From NCBI GenBank assembly GCA_964523895.1, contig CAZGBJ010000018.1:1-51857 (forward strand): DNA of 51,857 bases. Reading direction: 5' to 3'. Each line of letters opens with the position of its first letter. Positions within the stretch are counted from its first letter, which is position 1. This stretch comes from UBA7359 sp964523895 (GTDB taxonomy: Bacteria > Pseudomonadota > Gammaproteobacteria > Eutrophobiales > Eutrophobiaceae). Under the pieces are notes generated by a model, which saw nothing but the letters and a program-made list of their open reading frames with translations, was not told the DNA's origin and ran no database searches. The translations under genes and the position numbers were made by a program. This document shows, in pieces, positions 9,625 through 18,556 of the stretch.

Positions 9625-10299
9625 ATGATGAATTTCGAACAATATAAGGCACAATTTCCCTATAAAGGTAAAGCTGTTTACACCACTGTGTATGAACGAC
9701 ACTGTGGTGAAATCAAAACTAAAAAACCTAAATTTGCTGTTAATAATCTGGAAAAGATTTTTAAGGCCACTTTTAAGATTTCATCCAGAATCGGCTTCCA
9801 TGAGATGTCCTTACGCGATTTATGTAAAGAGACTGGTTTGAGTATGGGTGGCATTTATTCCTGTATCGAATCCAAGGATACCATCGCTATTTTTATCAAG
9901 GATCTTGTGCAACACGTTTCATCAGAAACACTAGACACCGCCATTAGTCAAGATAACTCAAAGCAGGCATTGGAAGATATTATCCGACACTCTATTTATA
10001 CTGCAGACCTATTACATCCCTGGTTTTATTTCCTGTATTTCGAAACACGTTGTCTTTCAAAGAAGCATCAGCAGGATTCTAAAAATATCGAACTGAACAT
10101 GATTGATACAATGGAAAAACAATTAAAAAAAATAGGACCTAAAAAGAATAGAAAAAATTATCGTATTATCGCAACGATGGCATTAGCAATGATTCAGGAT
10201 CGTCATCTCAAGCATTGGAAATATAAATCCGGTAATAGCAATCTGGATAAATATGCAGAAGAAGTAATAACACTCGTGCACTCAACATTGAATCAATAA
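9625..10299 (+). CDS. TetR/AcrR-family regulator, probable fatty-acid-degradation repressor
   Basis: 224 residues. An N-terminal helix-turn-helix (about 45-90) contains MSLRDLCKETGLSMGGIYSC, the TetR recognition motif. The C-terminal ligand-binding helices are not recognisable in detail. An unusual N-terminal arm of about 38 residues precedes the DNA-binding domain. It is divergent from fadE across a spacer with a 14-bp dyad, and a second copy of this dyad lies in the fadH/DUF4442 spacer. This supports a local regulon controlled by this protein with an acyl-CoA-type ligand (inference). It differs from FadR (GntR family) and is only functionally comparable to PsrA. Confidence 0.85.
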   Translation: MMNFEQYKAQFPYKGKAVYTTVYERHCGEIKTKKPKFAVNNLEKIFKATFKISSRIGFHEMSLRDLCKETGLSMGGIYSCIESKDTIAIFIKDLVQHVSSETLDTAISQDNSKQALEDIIRHSIYTADLLHPWFYFLYFETRCLSKKHQQDSKNIELNMIDTMEKQLKKIGPKKNRKNYRIIATMALAMIQDRHLKHWKYKSGNSNLDKYAEEVITLVHSTLNQ

Positions 10300-10318
10300 G
10301 TTCGAATAAGCTAATACT

Positions 10319-10780
10319 ATGAATCTCGACTCCCCTTTCCGTTTTAAGACTGGTTTTAATCTTTATCCTCCTTTATTTTTTAATCGTACGAGTTGTATAA
10401 AGGTGTCAAAAGATTTTCTTGAAGCAGATGTGCGACTACGTTTTTCTTTAATGAATAGAAATTTTAATGGTAGTACTTTTGGCGGCTCTATTTTTATGGC
10501 ATCTGATCCTTATTATCCATTCATGTATCGTGCAGCATTGTCACATCGAAATATTAACGCACAAGCATGGCTAAAGAAGGCTGAGATAGCTTATTTGAAA
10601 CCCGCATACAGTGACTTAATCTATCAATTTAAATTAACGCTTGAGGATATGGATTCGGCAGAAATTGCACTTAAGGAAAATGGTCGTTTTGAAAACTGGA
10701 ATATTGTCGAGGCCACAGATAAGGAGGGTAATGTTTGTGCCCGGGTACGTTTATTATCTTATTTAAAAAGTGATATGTAG
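10319..10780 (+). CDS. DUF4442 hotdog-fold protein (thioesterase-like)
   Basis: 153 residues. The segment NGSTFGGSIFMASDPYYPFM is the hallmark of DUF4442 proteins, a hotdog-fold family related to acyl-CoA thioesterases. It follows the TetR gene by 19 bases on the same strand, so it is probably co-transcribed with its regulator. Likely role: thioesterase or acyl-carrier-type function in fatty-acid turnover; the substrate is unknown. A second, divergent DUF4442 protein is encoded at 12938-13438. Confidence 0.8.
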   Translation: MNLDSPFRFKTGFNLYPPLFFNRTSCIKVSKDFLEADVRLRFSLMNRNFNGSTFGGSIFMASDPYYPFMYRAALSHRNINAQAWLKKAEIAYLKPAYSDLIYQFKLTLEDMDSAEIALKENGRFENWNIVEATDKEGNVCARVRLLSYLKSDM

Positions 10781-10794
10781 ATCATTGTTTTGAA

Positions 10795-12840
10795 TTAAAC
10801 TTGCGCAGCTAATCTTGAACCTTGATCAATCGCACGCTTGGCATCAAGCTCAGTAGCCACATCTGCCCCGCCGATTAATTCGACTGATAATCCAGCATCT
10901 TTTAATGTTTGATATAGATCACGTCGTGGTTCTTGACCTGTACATAATATGACATTATCTACGGCATAACATTTTTCTTCATCATCAATTAGTACATGTA
11001 AGCCATCATCATCGATGTATTTGTAACTCACACCATTTACCATTTTTACCCCATGCCTTTTTAGACTAGTGCGATGAATCCAACCTGTTGACTTTCCAAG
11101 GTTCGCTCCAGGCTTACTGTGTTTACGTTGGAACAATGTTATGTCACGCGATGTAATAATTTCTTCAGGTTTACTTAACAAACCGCCGGCAGCGTGATAA
11201 TCCTTATCCACGCCCCAATATCTAAGCCAATCTTCTTTGTCTTTGGTTTCAGTATGAACATTTCCACACAAATATTCCGCCACATCAAAACCAATGCCAC
11301 CAGCCCCCAAAATTGCAATAGATTGTCCCACTGGTTTTTTATATTTTAAAACATCCAGATAGCTCATGACCTTAGAATGATTAAGACCATCAATATCTGG
11401 AATACGAGGTGTTACGCCTGTTGCCAATACAACCACATCATACCTTTCCTGTATTAATGTTTTTTCATCCACTTTAGTATTCAAACGTAAGTCAACATCG
11501 AGTAATTCAAGTTGCTTACTGTAATAGCGTAAAGTTTCGAAAAATTCCTGTTTACCGGGTATTTGCTTGGCGATATTAAATTGACCACCAATTTCAGTGT
11601 CTGTTTCATATAAAGTCACCTGGTGACCACGTTGTCTGGCAACGGTAGTAAAAGCCAATCCAGCAGGACCCGCACCAACAACAGCGATATGTTTCACTTT
11701 TTGTGTAGTTGGATAATTTAATTCAGTTTCATGGCAAGCACGCGGATTCACCAAACAAGAAGCAATCTTTTGCGCAAACACATGATCAAGACAAGCTTGA
11801 TTACAGGCAATGCAGGTATTGATTTCATCAACACGATTGCTATTTGCTTTGTTGATAAATTCCGGATCGGCCAATAATGGTCTTGCCATAGAAACCAAAT
11901 CAGCATCCCCATTGACTAGTACTTGTTCTGCAATTTCCGGTGTATTTATACGGTTCACTGCTATCAATGGTACAGTGCGATCCAGTGATTCTTTAAAACG
12001 TTTTGTAACCCAGGTATATGCCGCTCTTGGCACCATTGTGGCAATAGTAGGTACGCGTGCTTCATGCCAACCAATTCCAGTATTAATAATTGTTGCACCC
12101 GCTTCTATTACACCATTACCCAACTCAATAACTTCATCCCACTGACTACCATTACTAACCAAATCTAGCATGGATAAACGAAAGATAATTATAAAATCTG
12201 TTCCAACTGCTGCTCGAGTTTTGCGTATGATTTCCAGTGCAAAACGATGTCGGTTTTCGCTTGTTCCTCCCCACTGATCACGACGTTGATTGGTACGAGG
12301 AGCAATAAATTGATTTATCAAATAGCCTTCAGAACCCATTATCTCTACGCCGTCATAGCCCGCTTCACGCGCTAACACAGCACATCGAACAAAATCAGAG
12401 ATAGTATTCTTGATGCCCCGTTGACTTAGTTTCCATGGACGAAATGGTGAAATGGGCGATTTTATCGATGATACTGATACTGCAAAGGGATGATAACTAT
12501 AGCGTCCGGCATGTAATATTTGTAAGGCTATCTTGGCTCCGTGTTCATGTACCGAATCAGTCATTTGACGATGTTTGTCAATTTGTGCTTGAGAGCGTAA
12601 ATCAGATGCAAAAGGAGCCAGTCTGCCCCTGCGGTTTGGTGCAAAACCACCCGTAACAATCAGACCAATACCGCCAGCTGCTCTTTCATTATAAAATGCA
12701 GTTAGTCGTGATAAATTCTTATGATCCTCTTCAAGACCCGTGTGCATTGACCCCATGACGGCACGATTACGTAAAGTGGTGAATCCCAAATCAATTGGTT
12801 GCAATAACTTTGGATATGAAGTTTGACTGGCATTATTCAT
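10795..12840 (-). CDS. fadH: 2,4-dienoyl-CoA reductase-like flavoprotein (FadH family)
   Basis: 681 residues (E. coli FadH is 672). An N-terminal Old-Yellow-Enzyme FMN barrel (about 10-335) is followed by a 4Fe-4S cluster motif C-x2-C-x3-C-x11-C at C343, C346, C350 and C362. A C-terminal FAD/NAD(P) reductase half contains VGAGPAGLAF and LGAGGIGFDVAEYL. It reduces 2,4-dienoyl-CoA so that unsaturated fatty acids can enter beta-oxidation. Other members of this family act on trimethylamine or enoates, but the fad context supports FadH. An operator-like dyad overlaps the expected promoter just upstream. Confidence 0.88.
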   Translation of the reverse strand: MNNASQTSYPKLLQPIDLGFTTLRNRAVMGSMHTGLEEDHKNLSRLTAFYNERAAGGIGLIVTGGFAPNRRGRLAPFASDLRSQAQIDKHRQMTDSVHEHGAKIALQILHAGRYSYHPFAVSVSSIKSPISPFRPWKLSQRGIKNTISDFVRCAVLAREAGYDGVEIMGSEGYLINQFIAPRTNQRRDQWGGTSENRHRFALEIIRKTRAAVGTDFIIIFRLSMLDLVSNGSQWDEVIELGNGVIEAGATIINTGIGWHEARVPTIATMVPRAAYTWVTKRFKESLDRTVPLIAVNRINTPEIAEQVLVNGDADLVSMARPLLADPEFINKANSNRVDEINTCIACNQACLDHVFAQKIASCLVNPRACHETELNYPTTQKVKHIAVVGAGPAGLAFTTVARQRGHQVTLYETDTEIGGQFNIAKQIPGKQEFFETLRYYSKQLELLDVDLRLNTKVDEKTLIQERYDVVVLATGVTPRIPDIDGLNHSKVMSYLDVLKYKKPVGQSIAILGAGGIGFDVAEYLCGNVHTETKDKEDWLRYWGVDKDYHAAGGLLSKPEEIITSRDITLFQRKHSKPGANLGKSTGWIHRTSLKRHGVKMVNGVSYKYIDDDGLHVLIDDEEKCYAVDNVILCTGQEPRRDLYQTLKDAGLSVELIGGADVATELDAKRAIDQGSRLAAQV

Positions 12841-12862
12841 AGCGGTAGTATATTTTATTTTA

Positions 12863-12876
12863 AGAGCGAACGCTCG
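12863..12876. promoter_or_regulatory. Candidate TetR-type operator, copy 2
   Basis: AGAGCGAACGCTCG on the plus strand, with dyad GAGCG-AA-CGCTC. It is 23 bases upstream of fadH and 17 bases upstream of the -35 box of the divergent DUF4442 gene. It matches the fadE/tetR spacer copy at 13 of 14 bases. Confidence 0.65.
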
Positions 12877-12892
12877 GTTTATTTATCATTAA

Positions 12893-12921
12893 TTGACAAA
12901 TTTAGAGTATTAATATTTATA
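12893..12921 (+). promoter_or_regulatory. Sigma-70-type promoter for the DUF4442 gene
   Basis: TTGACA (12893-12898), a 17-base spacer and TTTATA (12916-12921), ending 16 bases before the ATG at 12938. The -35 box matches consensus exactly. Confidence 0.55.
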
Positions 12922-12937
12922 TGAACAGGTTACGATA

Positions 12938-13438
12938 ATGACAACAAATACTTCTGACAATAGCAATCGTATGCTTTTAGCCATGAATAACAAATGGAAA
13001 ATGTGGTTATTCTATTTATTTAAATTACCCAGCGCCTGGTTTTGGGGAATAAAGATAAAATCTGCTGATTATGATAAAGGTGTTGTTACCTTGCCCTATT
13101 CCTGGTTTAGCAAGAACCCATTTCGTTCTATTTATTTTGCGTCTCAGGCAGGAGCCGCTGAATTATCAACCGGACTTTTAGGTTTGATTACCGTTGAAAA
13201 CAAACCACCTATATCCATGCTAATAACCGGAGTTGAAGCAAAGTTCGTTAAAAAGGCAGATTCTATGACGACTTTTACCTGTGATGAGGGTAGCAAAATA
13301 AGAGAAACTGTTGAGCGTGCGATTGAAACAGGTGAGGGACATGTAGTAACTGTTACTTCGACTGGTGTTGACAGTGCTGGTGAAATTGTTTCTCTTTTCA
13401 AATTTACCTGGTCATTTAAATTAAAGAGACCTGATTAA
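12938..13438 (+). CDS. DUF4442 hotdog-fold protein, second copy
   Basis: 166 residues with the general DUF4442 pattern: a hydrophobic aromatic N terminus (LFYLFKLPSAWFWGIK), a central AGAAELSTGLLGL helix and a C-terminal strand region with GEGHVVTVTSTGVD. It probably adopts a hotdog fold and handles acyl-thioesters; no catalytic residue is certain. It is divergent from fadH with a shared operator-like dyad, so it likely belongs to the fatty-acid regulon. It is not a close copy of the protein at 10319-10780. Confidence 0.75.
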   Translation: MTTNTSDNSNRMLLAMNNKWKMWLFYLFKLPSAWFWGIKIKSADYDKGVVTLPYSWFSKNPFRSIYFASQAGAAELSTGLLGLITVENKPPISMLITGVEAKFVKKADSMTTFTCDEGSKIRETVERAIETGEGHVVTVTSTGVDSAGEIVSLFKFTWSFKLKRPD

Positions 13439-13489
13439 ACATCTAAGAAAGCTCTAATTAAGTCTATAAATACAGTTAGTCGTCATTCT

Positions 13490-13542
13490 GCGCACGACTA
13501 CACGGACGTAGTCGGTAGAGCGAAGCAGGAGCCTGAGCCGAG
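13490..13542 (+). repeat. Dispersed GGA-hairpin repeat A
   Basis: Contains the hairpin CGACTAC-ACGGAC-GTAGTCG (13495-13514), a 7-bp stem with loop ACGGAC. Over 53 bases it aligns with 42933-42986. It lies 52 bases after the DUF4442 stop, in the sense orientation of that transcript, in a 170-base convergent spacer. That spacer also holds a second stem (GCTGGT/ACCAGC near 13580) that may serve as terminator. Confidence 0.75.
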
Positions 13543-13608
13543 GCCAGAATTCAGTCAATACAATTACTTACTGGATGCTGGTATTCACCAGCATGACAGT
13601 GAACATAC

Positions 13609-15939
13609 TTAATCTGACTTCTTTAATAACATCGACGCAATAGCGGGCAGCAATAATATTGCACCTAGCATATTAACCAGGAACATAAAGGTCAGTAGGA
13701 TTCCCATATCTGCCTGGAATTTAAGTGGCGAGAAAATCCAGGTAACCACACCAATCGCCAAGGTAATCCCGGTGAAGATAACACCTGAACCTGTAACCTC
13801 CAATGTAGTAGCATAGGCTTCAGTGAGCGATTTTCCACTCTTGAGAACGCTATCCAGTCGGCTATAAATATAGATTCCATAATCCACACCCACGCCTACG
13901 CCTAATGCAACAACAGGCAAGGTATTTACCTTGAGACCAATTTCAAGAACAGTCATCAAGGCATAAGCAAGTAATGAAACCAGACCCAATGGTAGAACGA
14001 TACACAAAGTACCAGCGATAGAACGGAACGTTATTAAACATAAAATAATAATAGCTGAGAAAACATAAATCAAAATCGGAAACTGCGCGGCATCAACTTC
14101 TTCATTAGTGGCTGCCATTACACCAACATTACCTGTAGCCAATTTAAACTTTATCGTTTCTGAATCAAATTCACTCGCGAATGATTTTATATTGGCAACA
14201 ATATTAGAAATGGTTTCTGCTTTATGATCTGTTGTGAAAATTAATACCGGAATGACACTGCAATCACTATTCAATAGACCAGAGGATGTGGGCACATAAG
14301 AAACAGACTGGACTAATACCGATTGATTTCGCGGTAGTACCTGCCATTTAATATTTCCTTCATTCCAACCCGCATTAATACGTTTGGCGACTGTCGGCAA
14401 ACCGATGACAGACTGCACACCATCAACGTTTCTCATCGTCCATTCAAAACGATCTATCGTATCCATGACCTCATAATTGATACAACCTTCTTTGACTGTT
14501 TCAACAATAACCGAGATTAGATCGACACCAATGGAAAATCGATCTGCAATAACATCGGTGTCGATATTATATTGAGAGTCACCATGAAGTTCAGGCACAC
14601 CTCTATGCAAATCACCAATTCTTATATCAGCACCTTTCCAGATTCCAAAGCCAAGTAAAACAAAAGCGACCAGAATAATTTTTGTCGCTGTACCTCGTTC
14701 TGAAACACGCGCCAGTTTTGTCCAAATAGGCAACAGCTTGGATGCACGACGCTCCAGTTTATCTCTGTAGTTATCACCCAAATTTATGTAAGAGACCAGT
14801 ACCGGCAATAGGAAAAGATTAGTCAGAATTATTACGGCAACACCCAAGCTTGCAGTTATTGCCATCTCCTGAATAATTTCAATATCAATCAGCAAAATAG
14901 TAATGAAACCAATCGTATCACTTGCCAATGCAATCGAACCAGGCACCAACAATCGCCTGAAACTGATCTTTGCCGAATCCATGCTGCTATTGCCGAAGAA
15001 AACTTCCGCTCTAAAAGAGCTTATCATTTGCACGCCATGACTCACACCTATGGCAAAGATAAGAAAAGGAACCAGAATTGACATGGGGTCAATGCCGAAG
15101 CCAAGCAGGGGAAGTATTCCCAATTGCCAGATAACCGCCACTAATGAACAGGTTAATGGAATGATGGTTAATTTAAACGATTGCGAATAAAAATAGACCA
15201 GTAATGCTGTTATAAAAAAAGCAATAATAAAAAAGACAACAACACGCTTGGCACCTTCAGTAATATCACCAATGACTTTAGCAAAGCCAATGATGTGATA
15301 ATCGATATCCACACCCACATTTGAGCTACTGTATTTTTGTCTGATGTTTTCTTCCAATTGCCTGGCAACATCCACATAATCCAGACGTTCGCCTGTATTA
15401 GGATTAAATTCGAGCAATTGTGCACTGATAAGCGCACCAGAAAAATCATTGGCAACTAATCGTCCAACAATTCCTGCCTTAATAATATTTTCTTTGACCT
15501 TGGCAAGTCCTGCTGGTGTATTTTCGTAATCATCGGGAACAACATTACCGCCGGCAATACCATCTTCCACCACTTCGGTAAATCGGACATTGGGTGTAAA
15601 GATTGAAGTCACCCGTGTACGATCAACGCCCTCAATAAAGAAGACATCGTCTGTTGCTTGCTTCAGGGCATCAAAGAATTCGGGCGTAAACATATCACCT
15701 TCTTTTGCCATCAAGGCAACCAACACACGATTTGCACCCCCAAATTCTTCCCGATGTTTGGTAAAGGTCTGCATATATTCATGTTGCAAAGGTAATAACT
15801 TGGAAAAACCAGCATCCACTTTAAGTTTTGTAGCGGATGAGAACATAAACACGGTGATGATAATAAAAAAACCAATCACCCACAGGCGATTAGAAAATAA
15901 TATTTTCTCTATCCCGTTTATTATTTTTGAATCAGACAT
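13609..15939 (-). CDS. MMPL/RND-superfamily transporter
   Basis: 776 residues. There is a TM segment at about 19-36 and a first periplasmic loop. A TM block follows at about 228-385 with AIGVSHGVQM, then a second loop. A second TM block (about 620-772) contains GVGVDYGIYI, whose Asp is typical of proton-coupled RND/MMPL proteins; the first block has Ser/His at the equivalent place. This two-fold architecture fits an inner-membrane lipid or hydrophobic-compound transporter. It is last in the DUF1302–DUF1329–YCF48–MMPL operon, 12 bases after the YCF48-like gene. It is not HpnN by context, although hopanoid genes occur elsewhere in the window. Confidence 0.85.
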   Translation of the reverse strand: MSDSKIINGIEKILFSNRLWVIGFFIIITVFMFSSATKLKVDAGFSKLLPLQHEYMQTFTKHREEFGGANRVLVALMAKEGDMFTPEFFDALKQATDDVFFIEGVDRTRVTSIFTPNVRFTEVVEDGIAGGNVVPDDYENTPAGLAKVKENIIKAGIVGRLVANDFSGALISAQLLEFNPNTGERLDYVDVARQLEENIRQKYSSSNVGVDIDYHIIGFAKVIGDITEGAKRVVVFFIIAFFITALLVYFYSQSFKLTIIPLTCSLVAVIWQLGILPLLGFGIDPMSILVPFLIFAIGVSHGVQMISSFRAEVFFGNSSMDSAKISFRRLLVPGSIALASDTIGFITILLIDIEIIQEMAITASLGVAVIILTNLFLLPVLVSYINLGDNYRDKLERRASKLLPIWTKLARVSERGTATKIILVAFVLLGFGIWKGADIRIGDLHRGVPELHGDSQYNIDTDVIADRFSIGVDLISVIVETVKEGCINYEVMDTIDRFEWTMRNVDGVQSVIGLPTVAKRINAGWNEGNIKWQVLPRNQSVLVQSVSYVPTSSGLLNSDCSVIPVLIFTTDHKAETISNIVANIKSFASEFDSETIKFKLATGNVGVMAATNEEVDAAQFPILIYVFSAIIILCLITFRSIAGTLCIVLPLGLVSLLAYALMTVLEIGLKVNTLPVVALGVGVGVDYGIYIYSRLDSVLKSGKSLTEAYATTLEVTGSGVIFTGITLAIGVVTWIFSPLKFQADMGILLTFMFLVNMLGAILLLPAIASMLLKKSD

Positions 15940-15951
15940 GATATTAATTGC

Positions 15952-16992
15952 TTACTGAAGCAAGCTAACTCCTTTTTCACCGACTGTAATTAATTCACCT
16001 TCCGGACTTTTTATTATTGCGGTAAAACCATCCCGATGACCCTGTTCTTGCAATGTAAAGCTTTTCCCCTTGTCATTACTTTTCAAGATTGTTCCGCCCA
16101 GACCAGTGACATAGATTCCATCATTTGTAGCAATACCATTAGTCAGCATTTCCTTTGTTGGCGTTTTAATCTCCTGCCAATTTTCACCCGCATCTTCTGT
16201 ACGAAATAGATGGCCGCGCAAACCAAACACCAATACGGTATCTCCCTCAACAGGTAACACCCCAAACAAAGAACCGATATAGGGTAACGTTAAAGGTATC
16301 CAACTATCGCCGGAATCATCTGAGCGATAGACCTTGCCAGCTTCTGCGGCGATATATAACTTACCGTTGTCGGCTAAAGCAATACTGTTTAGATGCAGAT
16401 CATAAGAATCGAGAAAATCATCATCGTCTTCAGCTTTAGGTTCATCAGAAACTTCTGCTGGTTTTTCCTTGGCAACATTCAATTCACTGATATCCCAGTT
16501 TGCTCCACCATCGTCTGAAACAAAATAAAGCCCATAGGCACCTATTGCTATCCCTCGGCTTTCGTCTTTAAACCAGATATCAAATAAAGGCGTTTCACCT
16601 TCAGGATCGTCATAGACTTTTTGCCATTGCTTGCCACCATCTGTGGTACGTAAAATAACGGCATCATGGCCTACTATCCAACCATTCTGCGTATCGTGGA
16701 AATAAACACCTGTGAGTGTCGTTCTTGTAGGCACAGCAACCTGCTGCCAGTTTTTACCATCGGAAGAAATGAGTACATGACCGCGTTCACCAACCACCGC
16801 CATCAAACCTTGTTTGGAAACACCATCAAGCAACATGGATTGGCCTGCCAGCTTAGCCATCATAGAAGACTCTTCTGCCCAGACATCATTTGCCTGAATG
16901 CTGACCACACACAACATTAATGAAATAATGAAATATGCAATTCTATTTATGTTTGAACCTGACAAAACTATTTTTTGCATGTGTTTATTCAT
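15952..16992 (-). CDS. YCF48-like exported beta-propeller protein
   Basis: About 346 residues from the ATG at 16992. The frame stays open to 17109, but that stretch is covered by a dispersed repeat, so I place the start after it; ATG 16980 is the alternative. A signal peptide with hydrophobic core IAYFIISLMLCVVSIQA is followed by at least six Asp-box/BNR repeats (SSDGKNW, TTDGGKQW, SDDGGANW, SDDSGDSW, TEDAGENW, SNDKGKSF) spaced along the chain. This is as in YCF48/Hcf136-type propellers. It probably acts in the periplasm as an assembly or accessory factor for the adjacent transporter (inference from gene order). Confidence 0.82.
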   Translation of the reverse strand: MNKHMQKIVLSGSNINRIAYFIISLMLCVVSIQANDVWAEESSMMAKLAGQSMLLDGVSKQGLMAVVGERGHVLISSDGKNWQQVAVPTRTTLTGVYFHDTQNGWIVGHDAVILRTTDGGKQWQKVYDDPEGETPLFDIWFKDESRGIAIGAYGLYFVSDDGGANWDISELNVAKEKPAEVSDEPKAEDDDDFLDSYDLHLNSIALADNGKLYIAAEAGKVYRSDDSGDSWIPLTLPYIGSLFGVLPVEGDTVLVFGLRGHLFRTEDAGENWQEIKTPTKEMLTNGIATNDGIYVTGLGGTILKSNDKGKSFTLQEQGHRDGFTAIIKSPEGELITVGEKGVSLLQ

Positions 16993-17009
16993 TTCGTTTT
17001 GTGATACGA

Positions 17010-17070
17010 CCGCCATGGATGGCGGAAGTGTCGAAAATGCAGGAGCAATTTTCGACCAGTCCATCCTTGG
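17010..17070 (+). repeat. Dispersed GGA-hairpin repeat B
   Basis: Three stems in a row. CCGCC-ATGGAT-GGCGG lies at 17010-17025. A long stem at 17030-17056 is capped by GC-AGGA-GC. GTCCA-TCCT-TGGAC, at about 17059-17072, has AGGA on the minus strand. The first two match the minus-strand hairpins at 43016-43056. It lies between the DUF1329 and YCF48-like genes; the GGA loops are antisense to that operon. Confidence 0.65.
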
Positions 17071-17161
17071 ACATAAAAAAACGCCTGGACTGCATAGTGG
17101 CAATACCAAGCGTTTTAATTAGTGACTCATACACAAGTTAGTGAGCAACAGGAATTATGAT

Positions 17162-18526
17162 TTATCTTCTTCCTGCTCTTCTCAAAGCTCCCGGTGTAAA
17201 TTCTTTTGTCGTTAATTTTGCATTAAAGTTATACGGCTTGCTTTCGTTAGTTAAACCAATTGCAATATAACGCCCCGCCTGCAAATCAGTATGAACTTCT
17301 AATGTTGTCCATAAATTAGGCACGTTGTAATGATTGATGGCGAAACCTTCTGAAACGCGCCATAACTGATCCCGATTATCATATTGATCAACTGACAAAA
17401 TCTGCCATGAATCTTCGTCTATGTAAAAAGTACGTCTTTTATAAAGATGTCTTGCGCCCTCTTTCAATGTCGCATCAACTACCCAAACCCGATGTAATTC
17501 ATAACGAGGGATTTCAGGATTGATATGTAAAGGCTTCAAGATATCTGAATATTTAACAGAAGGATCCTGAAGCTTATAGTTATTATAAGGAACATAGATT
17601 TCTTTTTTACCGACTAACTCCCAGTTGTATCGTTCAGGACTACCGTTGAACATGTCAAACTGGTCGTTGGTACGCATACCATCGGAAGCCGTACCTGGAT
17701 TATCAAAAGCAACATTCGGAGCACGTCTAACGCGGCGTTGACCTGGGTTATAGAGCCAGGCTTTACGATTTTCCAACTTTTGATTTAGCGTTTCATGAAC
17801 CAGAAGAATACCACCGGCTAATCTAGCAGGTGATTTAACTTCTTGCTTGAAATACAAAACAATATTATTCAATTTATCCGCAGTCATACCTTCCCGGTTG
17901 TATTGCAGGTTAAATTGATCAGAAAAAGTTACCAGTGTGTAATCACCACCGCGTGTAGGTGCTGCTTGCGCAATTGAACGTTCAGCAAAGCCTGCACGCC
18001 AGCGAAGAATATGATTCCAGATAGCCTCCAGACCATTTGAGGGAATTGGAAATGGCGTACCTACAATTGCATTTTCAACACCATTACCATCGGCTGTAAG
18101 TTTGGCAGCGCCAGCAATTTGCTTGGTAGCATCATACATATGTTGAGGTGCAGCCGCTGACCGATGTGTCGGATAGATATTCATCTTGAAGCTGTCAGGA
18201 TAGGTTGTAAGGAGTGCCTTATGCCCTTCTGTTAGCTTGTCCGCATGTTCAGCCATATTGCCTGACGTGATCGTTACCTTAATAGCATCGCTAGCATAGG
18301 GATCAATATAATATCCCCCTTCAGTGTAACCCGAAGGCGCTTGTGTTAAGCCCCCATCCCAGGCGGGAATGCTCCCATCTGAATTGCCAGCCTTTTCACC
18401 ACCTAGTGGAGTAAGATCCGCACCAAGACGCGCGACTTCATCGGCAGACATCTCTGCCTTCACAGGTAATGAAACTGCAAACATTAGAACACTGCTAAGG
18501 ATTATATTTATTTTTTTATCCGTCAT
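17162..18526 (-). CDS. DUF1329 exported protein
   Basis: 454 residues. A signal peptide (hydrophobic LSSVLMFAVSLPVKA, cleavage after VKA) is followed by the characteristic start of DUF1329 proteins, ARLGADLTPLGGEKAGN and IPAWDGGL. DUF1329 proteins have a LolA/LolB-like fold (family knowledge), which suggests periplasmic binding of a lipid or hydrophobic ligand. It is 30 bases downstream of the DUF1302 gene. This pairing recurs widely with RND/MMPL transporters, supporting a shared transport task. Confidence 0.88.
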   Translation of the reverse strand: MTDKKINIILSSVLMFAVSLPVKAEMSADEVARLGADLTPLGGEKAGNSDGSIPAWDGGLTQAPSGYTEGGYYIDPYASDAIKVTITSGNMAEHADKLTEGHKALLTTYPDSFKMNIYPTHRSAAAPQHMYDATKQIAGAAKLTADGNGVENAIVGTPFPIPSNGLEAIWNHILRWRAGFAERSIAQAAPTRGGDYTLVTFSDQFNLQYNREGMTADKLNNIVLYFKQEVKSPARLAGGILLVHETLNQKLENRKAWLYNPGQRRVRRAPNVAFDNPGTASDGMRTNDQFDMFNGSPERYNWELVGKKEIYVPYNNYKLQDPSVKYSDILKPLHINPEIPRYELHRVWVVDATLKEGARHLYKRRTFYIDEDSWQILSVDQYDNRDQLWRVSEGFAINHYNVPNLWTTLEVHTDLQAGRYIAIGLTNESKPYNFNAKLTTKEFTPGALRRAGRR

Positions 18527-18556
18527 ATTGATTTCCTCAACCCTAAAAGAATAATT

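Noticed and set aside
16993..17109. N-terminal extension of the YCF48-like protein to 17109
   Set aside because: The extra residues are encoded by repeat B and precede a clear signal peptide beginning near 16992.
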